Assembly: GCA_001404055.1 (NCBI GenBank) | Contig: CXTY01000035.1 | Location: 186,001 to 250,000 of the forward strand | Length of the DNA stretch: 64,000 nt | DNA from: Roseibium album | GTDB lineage: Bacteria; Pseudomonadota; Alphaproteobacteria; Rhizobiales; Stappiaceae | Reading direction: 5' to 3' | Part shown: one piece after another, positions 26,707-34,939 of the stretch | Position numbering within the stretch: position 1 is the first letter of the stretch | Layout of the letters: every line of letters starts with the position of its first letter | The notes under the pieces: generated by a model | What the model saw: only the letters and a program-made list of their open reading frames with translations | Told to the model about the DNA's origin: nothing | The model's database searches: none | Made by a program: the position numbers and the translations under genes

Positions 26707-28497
26707 ATGGTGAACATGTCGACAAAGGATCGCACATCAAAACGTCCTGAGGGACCGTTTGAAACAGCTGACAGACGCCCGCAATTTGGCGTCTCCAGCG
26801 AAGAAATGTCGCGCTTTCTCGATTTTGTGGAGCAGTTGGAAACAGAGACTCGCCAATCTTTGAGCATTAAAAGCGGCTATGACGAGACGCTGATGCTGGT
26901 GACTTTGTTGCGCAATCACCTGACCGGCAAACTGACGACCTCAACCTCACTGGCCCAAAGCTCAGGTCTTTCCTATGGGACAGCCGTCAGAGCCATGGCG
27001 TCAATCGAAGAGCGCGATTTGCTGTTTCGGCGCCCCAGGACCAGTAGCGGCAAAAGCTATTCGCTCCACCCTACCGATAAATTAATTCGCGAATGGCAGG
27101 AATACGCGCGTCGGATTCACGCCCTTGTCACCAGCACCATCGGTTTGGGCGAAGCCAAAGATACCGCAGCGCACGATTACTTTTTTGGATCGTCATACAA
27201 TCAGGGAAGCATAATTTCACCGCCGGGTGTTTTGGCATCAAAATTACCATTACAGCGCGACTTACGAATTCTGGTGCACGCAGATCCGACATTCATGGCG
27301 ATGCACGTACTCAAAAAGCAGTTTGAAACGATTTTCGGCGTGCCAATACAAAGCCGGGCATTGTCGATTGATCGGTTGCGCGAAGAAATTCTAAGTAACG
27401 CCAGCAAAGAAAGTTCGGACTATGATTTGATTGCCTGCGACCTGCCTTGGTTTGGTGAAATGGCAAAGACCGGTCGTTTTCTGCCCGTTGACCACCTGAT
27501 GGAAGACAGCGCACTCGATACCGCTGATTTTCATGCAGAAGCACTGGCGAGCGGCCGTTTCAACGGAAAACAGTATGGCATTCCCGTGCAAACAACTCCG
27601 GAACTGTTGGTGTGTCGCAGTGATCTGTTGGCCGATCATGGTCTCAATGCCCCAAGGACAATTGACGAAACAATTGCGGTTGCAAAAATTCTTCATTCAC
27701 GTGGACGCAGCCTGTCCGGAATTGCCTGGAACGCGGCACGAGGAACGCCACTTGGGCATAGTTTTCTGTTCATAATGGGCGCTTTTGGTCAACCGGTTTT
27801 GAACCTTCGCCGGACCAGCGGTGGTTTCGATGGTGAGAATGTTGAGGGCGAAAACTATCGCCCAATGTTTGACAGCGACGCAGCGCGAAGTGCCGCAGAG
27901 TATTTGCTGGAGTTGCTGAACTACAGCCCAAGCGGGATTTTGAGCATGTCTTGGTACGAACGCGCCCGGGCCTACGCCGACGGGCACGTTGCTATGGCCT
28001 ATTGCGCAACTCTGCTTGCCCCAATGTTTGAGCTTAATGAAAATTCCCCCGCACATGGAGTGACGGAATACCTGCCGCATCCTTGCGGTCCCAAGGCCAG
28101 ACCAATCGCACCGGTCGGTGGTTATGCGCTGGCAATCCCATCAAATGTGGCACCGGATCGGATTCGTCCAATTTGGACAGCTTTGACATCGCTCACGTCC
28201 GCGAATGCAATAAAGCTGTATATTGAGAATGGGAGCCTAGTTAGCCCGCGTTTCAGCGTCAGCATGGATCCCGAAGTAAAGAAAATTTCGCCACTCATAT
28301 CCATCGTGGACGAAATGGCGCGCTTCGGGGTTTTGCAGATGTGGCCGAGACCGCCGGTTCCCGAGATCACAGATATTATCGCCATCGCCGGCGAAGAGAT
28401 GCACGACGTGCTGTTGGGCGCGAAAACTGTCGAAACGGCGTTGGGGAATGCGCAAAACCGAGCGGACAAAATGATGCGGTCGCACGGACACTACTAA
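26707..28497 (+). CDS. Cytoplasmic regulator: winged helix fused to a solute-binding-protein domain
   Basis: This 596-residue protein has no signal peptide. Residues about 55-135 form a winged helix-turn-helix (TSTSLAQSSGLSYGTAVRAM as helix-turn-helix, then a wing with RRPRTSSGKSYSL). From about residue 185 to the end it resembles an extracellular solute-binding protein of the type-2 (maltose-binding-like) class: RILVHADPTF opening strand, YDLIACDLPWFGEMAKTGRF, GKQYGIPVQTTPELLVCRSDLL, PVGGYALAIPSN. A transport-type binding domain has apparently been recruited as the effector sensor of a one-component regulator. It sits within the importer operon, directly after the permease genes, so it most likely senses the imported compound or a breakdown product. 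A 14/15 match to the promoter palindrome lies inside its own coding sequence at 28165-28179. Confidence 0.75.
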   Translation: MVNMSTKDRTSKRPEGPFETADRRPQFGVSSEEMSRFLDFVEQLETETRQSLSIKSGYDETLMLVTLLRNHLTGKLTTSTSLAQSSGLSYGTAVRAMASIEERDLLFRRPRTSSGKSYSLHPTDKLIREWQEYARRIHALVTSTIGLGEAKDTAAHDYFFGSSYNQGSIISPPGVLASKLPLQRDLRILVHADPTFMAMHVLKKQFETIFGVPIQSRALSIDRLREEILSNASKESSDYDLIACDLPWFGEMAKTGRFLPVDHLMEDSALDTADFHAEALASGRFNGKQYGIPVQTTPELLVCRSDLLADHGLNAPRTIDETIAVAKILHSRGRSLSGIAWNAARGTPLGHSFLFIMGAFGQPVLNLRRTSGGFDGENVEGENYRPMFDSDAARSAAEYLLELLNYSPSGILSMSWYERARAYADGHVAMAYCATLLAPMFELNENSPAHGVTEYLPHPCGPKARPIAPVGGYALAIPSNVAPDRIRPIWTALTSLTSANAIKLYIENGSLVSPRFSVSMDPEVKKISPLISIVDEMARFGVLQMWPRPPVPEITDIIAIAGEEMHDVLLGAKTVETALGNAQNRADKMMRSHGHY

Positions 28498-28533
28498 TAG
28501 GTCGCTGCCAGTCAGGGGCCAAGGAGGCACCTG

Positions 28534-29838
28534 ATGAACCCCGGCAATGCACTCATGCCAAACCTGCTCACCCCACAGGATCTCGAAACCAACTGGGAGT
28601 GGCGCGACAAGATCCCGGCTTGGGGTCACACCTCTGTCGACTTTGAACGCCGCGTCGACCAAGACCGGTTACGCCGCTATCGTTTGGCGCGCACGCGCCA
28701 GTCTTTGCAGAATTCCAATGCCGGATCGCTGCTCTTGTTCGACGTGAACAACATTCGCTACGTCTCTGCCACCAAGATCGGCGAATGGGAACGGGACAAG
28801 ATGTGCCGCTTCTGTCTGCTGACAGGGGACGATTCACCCTACGTCTGGGACTTCGGCTCTGCTGCGGTACATCACAAGCGCTATTCGGACTGGCTGGAAC
28901 CAGATCACTGCCTTGCAGGTGTTGTCGGCATGCGCGGCACCATCCCTCCAGAATTCGGCCTGATGAAAAAATATGCCAAGATAATCGCGCAATTGATCAA
29001 TGATGCGGGCATGGCCGACATGCCGGTGGGCGTGGATTATGCCGAAACAGCGATGTTCCACGCACTGCAGGAAGAAGGCATCAACGTGGTCGATGGTCAG
29101 CAGATCATGCTGGCCGCGCGCGAGATCAAGAACTGGGATGAAATCCAGCTTTTGACGCAAGCGGCTGCCATGGTCGATGGCGTCTATCATATGATCTATG
29201 AAGAGCTGAAGCCCGGCGTGCGTGAGAACGACATTGTCGCCCTTTCCAACAAGATGCTCTACGAAATGGGCAGCGACGATGTGGAAGCGATCAACGCCAT
29301 TTCCGGCGAACGCTGCAACCCGCATCCGCATAACTTCACCGACAGATTGATCCGCCCCGGCGATCAGGCTTTCTTTGACATTCTGCAATCCTATCAGGGC
29401 TATCGCACCTGCTACTACCGGACATTCAACGTGGGCCGTGCGACACCTTCGCAAAACGACGCCTACGTCAAGGCGCGCGAATGGATCGACGCCTCTATCG
29501 CGATGATCAAACCCGGCGTGATGACCGACAAGGTGGCCGAAGTCTGGCCAACGGCGGAATCGCTTGGCTTCCCCAATGAGGACGCGGCCTTTGGTTTGCA
29601 GTTTGGCCACGGACTAGGTCTTGCCCTGCACGAACGCCCGATCATTAGCCGCGCCGTCAGCATGGATCACCCGATGGAGATCAAGACCGGCATGGTCTTT
29701 GCGCTGGAAACCTACTGCCCTGCGACGGATGGATATTCGGCTGCACGGATCGAGGAAGAAGTCGTCGTGACCGAAACTGGTTGCGAAGTCATAAGTCTGT
29801 TCCCGGCTGAAGACCTGCCGATCGCCAACCGCTACTAG
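28534..29838 (+). CDS. M24-family (creatinase/aminopeptidase P-like) hydrolase with one altered metal ligand
   Basis: The 434-residue protein has a creatinase N-domain and a 'pita-bread' C-domain. Of the five M24 metal ligands, four are recognisable: Asp in AFFDIL, His in FGHGLGL, Glu in FALETY and Glu in ARIEEEV. The second Asp, normally in a DITRTF-like context, is replaced in RTCYYRTF. The enzyme may bind one metal or none, as in creatinase, and could cleave a C-N or similar bond rather than a peptide. AAGGAGG seven bases before the ATG is an ideal ribosome binding site. It follows the regulator in the same operon. DMSP lyase DddP belongs to the same superfamily, but its ligand pattern differs. 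Confidence 0.72.
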   Translation: MNPGNALMPNLLTPQDLETNWEWRDKIPAWGHTSVDFERRVDQDRLRRYRLARTRQSLQNSNAGSLLLFDVNNIRYVSATKIGEWERDKMCRFCLLTGDDSPYVWDFGSAAVHHKRYSDWLEPDHCLAGVVGMRGTIPPEFGLMKKYAKIIAQLINDAGMADMPVGVDYAETAMFHALQEEGINVVDGQQIMLAAREIKNWDEIQLLTQAAAMVDGVYHMIYEELKPGVRENDIVALSNKMLYEMGSDDVEAINAISGERCNPHPHNFTDRLIRPGDQAFFDILQSYQGYRTCYYRTFNVGRATPSQNDAYVKAREWIDASIAMIKPGVMTDKVAEVWPTAESLGFPNEDAAFGLQFGHGLGLALHERPIISRAVSMDHPMEIKTGMVFALETYCPATDGYSAARIEEEVVVTETGCEVISLFPAEDLPIANRY

Positions 29839-29896
29839 CCTTTATGGTCCACCCATCACTCCCAATGGTGCGGGCTTATGATGTCCTGAGGTTCGA

Positions 29897-30880
29897 ATGA
29901 ACGCCAAAAAACCGATAAGTAACACCGAAGACTATTTGCGCATGTACCGCCAGATGGTGCGCATTCGTGTCTTCGAAGACAATGCAAACCAACTATATCT
30001 ATCTGCCAAAATGCCCGGTCTTACCCATATGTATTCCGGCGAAGAAGCCGTTGCCGTCGGTATTTGTGAGGCCCTGACCGTCTCCGACAAAATCACGTCT
30101 ACCCACCGTGGCCATGGGCATTGCGTTGCCAAGGGCGCGAGCTTCAAAGAAATGTTTTGTGAATTGCTTGGCAAGGAAGAGGGCTATTGCCGCGGCAAGG
30201 GCGGGTCGATGCACATTGCCGATCAATCCAACGGAAACCTCGGCGCCAATGCCATTGTCGGCGGCTCCATGGGCATCGCGACCGGCGCGGCATTCACGGC
30301 GAAGTTTTTGGGCAAGGACGATGTAACCGTCTGTTTCTTTGGCGACGGGGCCACGGCACAGGGCCTGATGTACGAGGTGATGAACATGGCAGCGCTCTGG
30401 AGCCTGCCTGTCATCTACGCCTGCGAGAACAATGGCTATTCCGAGTACACTAAGACCCAGGAAATCGCTGCCGGTTCGATCACCGCGCGTGCAGAGGCTT
30501 TCGGGATTGAGGCGCATCAAGTCGACGGTCAGGATGTTCTTGCGGTCAACGAGTTGACGCAAAAGCTCGTTGCCCGCGCACGCAAGGGCGAAGGCCCGTT
30601 TTTCGTTGAGCTGATGACCTACCGCTATCACGGCCACCATGTCGGCGACATCAATCGTGAATATTATCGCCCAAAAGAGGAAGAGGCCGATTGGAAAGAA
30701 CATCGTGACCCGATCAAACGATTTGGGGCGTGGTTGTCAAAAGAGGGGATCGCCACCCAGGAAGATCTCGACGCCATGCAGGCAGACACTCGCGCGGATG
30801 CAAAAGCTGCGGTCGATTATGCGCTGGAGGCCAAGTATCCCGATGGGGCAGAGGTCGACATGCATGTTTACGTGGAATGA
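29897..30880 (+). CDS. 2-oxo acid / acetoin dehydrogenase E1 component, alpha subunit
   Basis: This is a 327-residue thiamine-diphosphate enzyme subunit. The ThDP/Mg2+ motif runs from GDGATAQG to about 28 residues later (ENNGYSEYT). The RGHGHCVAKG and GKGGSMHIAD segments match the E1-alpha/AcoA family. Paired with the beta subunit immediately downstream, it would oxidatively cleave or decarboxylate a 2-oxo acid or acetoin and pass the acyl group to a lipoyl domain. The length is closer to AcoA and the short PDH E1-alpha than to branched-chain E1. Confidence 0.87.
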   Translation: MNAKKPISNTEDYLRMYRQMVRIRVFEDNANQLYLSAKMPGLTHMYSGEEAVAVGICEALTVSDKITSTHRGHGHCVAKGASFKEMFCELLGKEEGYCRGKGGSMHIADQSNGNLGANAIVGGSMGIATGAAFTAKFLGKDDVTVCFFGDGATAQGLMYEVMNMAALWSLPVIYACENNGYSEYTKTQEIAAGSITARAEAFGIEAHQVDGQDVLAVNELTQKLVARARKGEGPFFVELMTYRYHGHHVGDINREYYRPKEEEADWKEHRDPIKRFGAWLSKEGIATQEDLDAMQADTRADAKAAVDYALEAKYPDGAEVDMHVYVE

Positions 30881-30883
30881 AAC

Positions 30884-31876
30884 ATGACGAACTCACGCAA
30901 TATTACTCTGTCTGAAGCGGTCAACGAAGCCATCGCCGAAGAGATGCGCCGCGATCCAACTGTATTTGTCATCGGCGAAGACGTGGCCGAAGCTGGCACG
31001 CCCTTCAAGATCCTAAGTGGCCTGGTCGAAGAATTTGGCACAGACCGGGTTGTTGATACACCGATTGCAGAACCCGGATTTATGGGCCTAGCCGTGGGTG
31101 CCGCGATGACCGGAACCCGCCCAATCGTGGATTTGATGTTTGGCGATTTTCTGTTTTTGGTTATGGATCAGCTATGCAATCAGGCCGCGAAAACGCACTA
31201 TATGTCTGGGGGCAAGCTGAATGTCCCGCTTGTGTTGCGTACCAATCTTGGCGCGACGCGCCGTTCGGCCGCGCAGCATTCTCAATCACTGCACGCATTG
31301 GTCGCCCATATTCCGGGTCTGAAGGTTGCCCTTCCGTCCAGCGCGTACGAGGCAAAGGGCCTTCTCAAATCAGCCATTCGTGACAACAATCCCGTGGTCA
31401 TTTTCGAAGACAAGTTGATGTACAACGACAGGGCGCCGGTGCCAGAGGGCGAGGTCCTCATCCCATTTGGCGAAGCGCATGTTCTCCGGGAAGGCACGGA
31501 CATCACCTTGGTCGGCACTTCTTCGATGGTTCAGGTGTGCAATACCGCCGCCGAAATTCTTGCCAAGGATGACATCAGCGCCGAAGTGATCGACCCGCGC
31601 ACTATCGTCCCGCTGGATGAAGAAACGATCCTGACCTCAGTGCGTAAGACCAGTCGCGCGATTGTTGTTGACGAGGGCCACCAAAACTTTGGTGTAACGG
31701 CTGAAATTGCCAGTCGCATAAGCGAGAAGGCGTTTTATTATTTGGATGCCCCGGTCCAACGTATGGGCGCGATGGATGTTCCGGTTCCGTTTTCACCTGC
31801 ATTGGAAGACTTGACAGTGCCAACGTCCGAGGGGGTTGCGGCATGCGCGCGCGCCGCGGTGCGAGGCGAGCTTTAA
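30884..31876 (+). CDS. 2-oxo acid / acetoin dehydrogenase E1 component, beta subunit
   Basis: The product is a 330-residue transketolase-like pyrimidine-binding subunit with GEDVAEAGTPFKI near the N-terminus, DTPIAEPGFMGLAVGAAMTG and the C-terminal VDEGHQNFGVTAEIASRI. These are diagnostic of E1-beta (AcoB/PdhB). It starts three bases after the alpha subunit stop, so the two are made together. The lipoyl protein gene begins one base after its stop. Confidence 0.88.
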   Translation: MTNSRNITLSEAVNEAIAEEMRRDPTVFVIGEDVAEAGTPFKILSGLVEEFGTDRVVDTPIAEPGFMGLAVGAAMTGTRPIVDLMFGDFLFLVMDQLCNQAAKTHYMSGGKLNVPLVLRTNLGATRRSAAQHSQSLHALVAHIPGLKVALPSSAYEAKGLLKSAIRDNNPVVIFEDKLMYNDRAPVPEGEVLIPFGEAHVLREGTDITLVGTSSMVQVCNTAAEILAKDDISAEVIDPRTIVPLDEETILTSVRKTSRAIVVDEGHQNFGVTAEIASRISEKAFYYLDAPVQRMGAMDVPVPFSPALEDLTVPTSEGVAACARAAVRGEL

Positions 31877-31877
31877 A

Positions 31878-32888
31878 ATGACATTTGAAGTTATCATGCC
31901 CGCCCTAGGAATGGCGCAGGACACAGGTCATTTGGTCGGTTGGCAAAAATCCGTCGGCGATGCTGTAGGTGCCGACGACATCCTGATGGAGGTCGAAACA
32001 GACAAATCGACGATGGAAGTCCCAGCAGGGGCCGACGGGTATATCGCCGAACTAAAGGCGCAAGCCGGGCAAGATATCCCAGTCGGCCAGGTCATCGCCG
32101 TGATATCGGCAGAACCCGTTGATGCAGAAGCATTACCAGAGCCACTTGTAGAAATTGAGACGGAAAAACCGCCACCTGCAGTTCAGGAAACTCAACCTGA
32201 GCCCGCGGTTCAGTCCAAACCAGCAACCCGCCCAAGCGAAACTGCCGCCGACGGGCGAGTCTTGGCGTCGCCCAAGGCGCGTCGACTCGCAGAAGAGGCA
32301 GGGCTTGATTTGTCCGGCTTGCAGGCGGCCGGGGTACCTCAACCCTATCACGTCTCCGATATTGAAATTCTACGCCAGATGCAGCCGGCCAACGGCGGCG
32401 AAACGCTCAACTATGGTCTTGTTTCGTCACATATTTCTGCAGCCGTACCAGTGGCGGCATACAACGAATTCATTGTACGAATGCGCGAAGAGGGCGGGAT
32501 CGACTTATCCTTGCCCGACATCATCGTATCTTTCGCGGCTATATCGCTCCGTCGTATCGTTACTGTCGAAACTCTGACAATATCCCTGCAATCAACTGGG
32601 AACGAACGCTTGGTGTTTTCCGATCCGGACAAATTTCGGATGTCTGCACTCGAAGGCCATGAAAGTGATGCGCGATCCCTGCTTGAAATCCGCGATCTAG
32701 GTGCTGGTTTCCTAACCGGCGCCATAATCGCTGGCGCCAATCAGATCACACTTTCGGTCAGCCAGAACCCGCAGAATCTAAACCTTTCCCTGACGTTCGG
32801 GGATGCTGATCTTGGCGTCGATCAAGCGATTGAATTCATGCATGAACTGACCGGGCGATTGGCGGATCCGCTACTGGCGCTGGTCTAA
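31878..32888 (+). CDS. E2-like lipoyl protein lacking the acyltransferase active-site motif
   Basis: This 336-residue protein begins with a biotinyl/lipoyl domain with the lipoylation lysine in VETDKSTMEVP (about residue 43). A Pro/Glu-rich linker follows, then a peripheral-subunit-binding domain (ASPKARRLAEEAGLDLSGL, about residues 130-150). The remaining ~150 residues resemble a shortened E2 catalytic domain, but where the DHRxxDG motif is expected near the C-terminus the sequence reads TFGDADLGVDQA. The catalytic His is absent. It may be a lipoyl carrier and scaffold rather than an acyltransferase. I chose ATG 31878 so that the protein starts MTFEVIMPALGM; the longer frame overlaps the E1-beta gene. 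Confidence 0.8.
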   Translation: MTFEVIMPALGMAQDTGHLVGWQKSVGDAVGADDILMEVETDKSTMEVPAGADGYIAELKAQAGQDIPVGQVIAVISAEPVDAEALPEPLVEIETEKPPPAVQETQPEPAVQSKPATRPSETAADGRVLASPKARRLAEEAGLDLSGLQAAGVPQPYHVSDIEILRQMQPANGGETLNYGLVSSHISAAVPVAAYNEFIVRMREEGGIDLSLPDIIVSFAAISLRRIVTVETLTISLQSTGNERLVFSDPDKFRMSALEGHESDARSLLEIRDLGAGFLTGAIIAGANQITLSVSQNPQNLNLSLTFGDADLGVDQAIEFMHELTGRLADPLLALV

Positions 32889-32907
32889 CAACAGGACGCA
32901 AGCGACA

Positions 32908-34338
32908 ATGAAACATACCGATCTCTATATCAACGGCGAATGGCGGGAGGGCTCTGGCGAGAAACGTTTTGACGTCGTCAATCCGGCCAATGAAACCGTA
33001 CTTTCGTCGGTTGCATCCGCGACGCTTGATGATGCGAAAGATGCCCTGGATGCAGCTGAGGGCGCCTTCGCGGATTGGGCCGCACGCACGCCCCGCGATC
33101 GATCCGAAGTACTGCGCAAAGCCTGGGAATTAATGACCGTGCGGCAGGCGGAATTTGCAAACATCATCACGTTGGAAAACGGGAAGGCCCGCAACGATGC
33201 AATGGGCGAGGTCGCCTATGCAGCAGAATTTTTCCGTTGGTTTGCCGAAGAGGCCGTTCGTGCAGATGGCATGATCACCCGCGCACCGGCATCCGGTGCC
33301 CGGATCATTGTGCAACACAAACCTGCCGGAATTGCTGTACTGGTGACGCCATGGAATTACCCGGCCGCTATGGGCACCAGAAAGATCGCGCCTGCATTGG
33401 CGGCAGGTTGCCCTGTGATCATCAAGCCCGCCAGCGAAACACCCCTTACCATGCTGGCGCTAATGCCGCTTTTGGAGGAGGCTGGTGTTCCAAAGGGACT
33501 GGTCAATGTTATTCCATCGCGCCAAACCGGCGCCATGGTGGACATGCTTTTGCACGATCCGCGCGTGCGCGTTGTCAGCTTCACCGGATCGACCGAGGTT
33601 GGCCGGAAACTACTGCATTCGGCCGCTGATCAGGTATTGAAACCGGCAATGGAACTGGGAGGCAATGCGCCACTGATCGTTTTTGAAGATGCAGACATCG
33701 ATCTGGCCGTTGAGGGCACGATGCTGGCCAAGATGCGCAACCTGGGTGAGGCCTGTACCGCCGCCAATCGCATTTATGTACACTCTGACATCAAAGATGC
33801 CTTCACGACCAAATTGACAACGGCCATGTCAGCGCTGAAAGTTGGTGACGGGTCAGATCCGTCAGTCGATGTAGGGCCGTTGGTCAACCGGGATACACGC
33901 GACAAGGTGGCAGCGTTTGTTGATGACGCGGTTGCAAAAGGCGCCAAACTGCATTGCGGCGGCACAACGCCCTCTGGCCCCGGATATTTCTACCCGCCAA
34001 CGGTCATGTCAGATGTGCCTGCTAACGCGGACTGTGTCGCGGATGAAATCTTTGGACCTGTCGCGGCCATTCAAGATTTTCAAGACCAGGACGATGTAAT
34101 CCAACGCGCCAACGATACCGAGTACGGGCTGGTCGCCTATGTATTCAGCCAGAACATGCAACGCGCCATGGCCGTTTGCGAAAAACTTGACTACGGAATG
34201 GTTGGTCTAAATCGCGGTCTTGTTTCTGATCCTGCTGCCCCGTTTGGTGGAACCAAACAATCGGGACTCGGGCGTGAAGGCGGTCACGAGGGGATGCTGG
34301 AATTCATGGAGACACAGTACATCTCGGCAAGCTGGTAG
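32908..34338 (+). CDS. NAD(P)-dependent aldehyde dehydrogenase (succinate-semialdehyde dehydrogenase-like)
   Basis: This is a 476-residue aldehyde dehydrogenase with all key residues: PWNYPAAMGTRKIAPALAAG, the Lys in VIIKPASETP, the cofactor motif FTGSTEVGRKL, the general-base Glu in MELGGNAP and the nucleophile in GEACTAANR. Overall it resembles the GabD/SSADH branch, but aldehyde dehydrogenase substrate cannot be judged from sequence alone. It is the last gene of the operon (19 bases after the lipoyl protein) and would oxidise an aldehyde formed by the upstream enzymes. Confidence 0.88.
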   Translation: MKHTDLYINGEWREGSGEKRFDVVNPANETVLSSVASATLDDAKDALDAAEGAFADWAARTPRDRSEVLRKAWELMTVRQAEFANIITLENGKARNDAMGEVAYAAEFFRWFAEEAVRADGMITRAPASGARIIVQHKPAGIAVLVTPWNYPAAMGTRKIAPALAAGCPVIIKPASETPLTMLALMPLLEEAGVPKGLVNVIPSRQTGAMVDMLLHDPRVRVVSFTGSTEVGRKLLHSAADQVLKPAMELGGNAPLIVFEDADIDLAVEGTMLAKMRNLGEACTAANRIYVHSDIKDAFTTKLTTAMSALKVGDGSDPSVDVGPLVNRDTRDKVAAFVDDAVAKGAKLHCGGTTPSGPGYFYPPTVMSDVPANADCVADEIFGPVAAIQDFQDQDDVIQRANDTEYGLVAYVFSQNMQRAMAVCEKLDYGMVGLNRGLVSDPAAPFGGTKQSGLGREGGHEGMLEFMETQYISASW

Positions 34339-34939
34339 TGAACAATCAGTCCCAAACACTATTCCCATTTGAGACCGTCAATTTTTTCGCGAATCCCGTG
34401 CCCAGACTTCGCAAACAAGTTCAGCGATCACAGACCTATGCCTGATCGCTACTGCGCTAAAGACGGCTTGTTCGCGCGTTTAAATCTTCCATCTGGATGT
34501 TGCTCAGCGAAGTTTGAACCAATGGCGGTCGTCTGCCGTAAACTGCATCTACGTCGACAAGGGGCTCGAAACTGTCGTTCGCTGCGCTAGCCATGCAAGT
34601 CAACTAAGGGCCGAAAGTGCTGACGCGGGCCGTTTTTAACAACGCGTAACCCGGGCGGGAAGTGTGAATTCTCTGCACTCAGGTCCAAGTCGGCTATGCG
34701 GGAACCCTCAGATACACTCCAAACCAGCTCCCGGCTGATCTAAATGAGGTTGCTTTCGGAGTGCAAACGACAAGCTACGACAATCAGCATCGGCATGCGC
34801 ATTATGCTGTTACTGCCGCGTGCCTTCAGGTAAGAGTTTCGAATAGTCGAGCATTTCACAGCGCACAGGAAGAGAAGCCGTTGACGCTTACGAAAGTTCA
34901 AGAGTTGTGCCATTCGTAGCCTATCGCTTGGAGACCGAG
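34339..34939. other. Intergenic region with a dispersed repeat, no gene seen
   Basis: About 600 bases carry no supportable gene. A 55-base unit at 34608-34662 is repeated downstream of the amidase, and a short segment at about 34569 (GAAACTGTCGTTCGC) recurs at the end of the island. The promoter of the amidase gene should lie in the last 200 bases. Confidence 0.55.
34608..34662 (+). repeat. Dispersed intergenic repeat, copy 1
   Basis: This stretch aligns without gaps to 36555-36609, with about three quarters of positions identical by eye. The best-conserved core is CGTTTTT-ACAACGCG followed by CCGGGC. It precedes the amidase gene. Confidence 0.55.

Noticed and set aside
28534..29838. DMSP lyase DddP, suggested by the M24 fold and marine setting
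   Set aside because: DddP has additional Asp ligands in FDTD and CTDISR contexts; here those positions are not Asp, so I keep the call at M24-family hydrolase.
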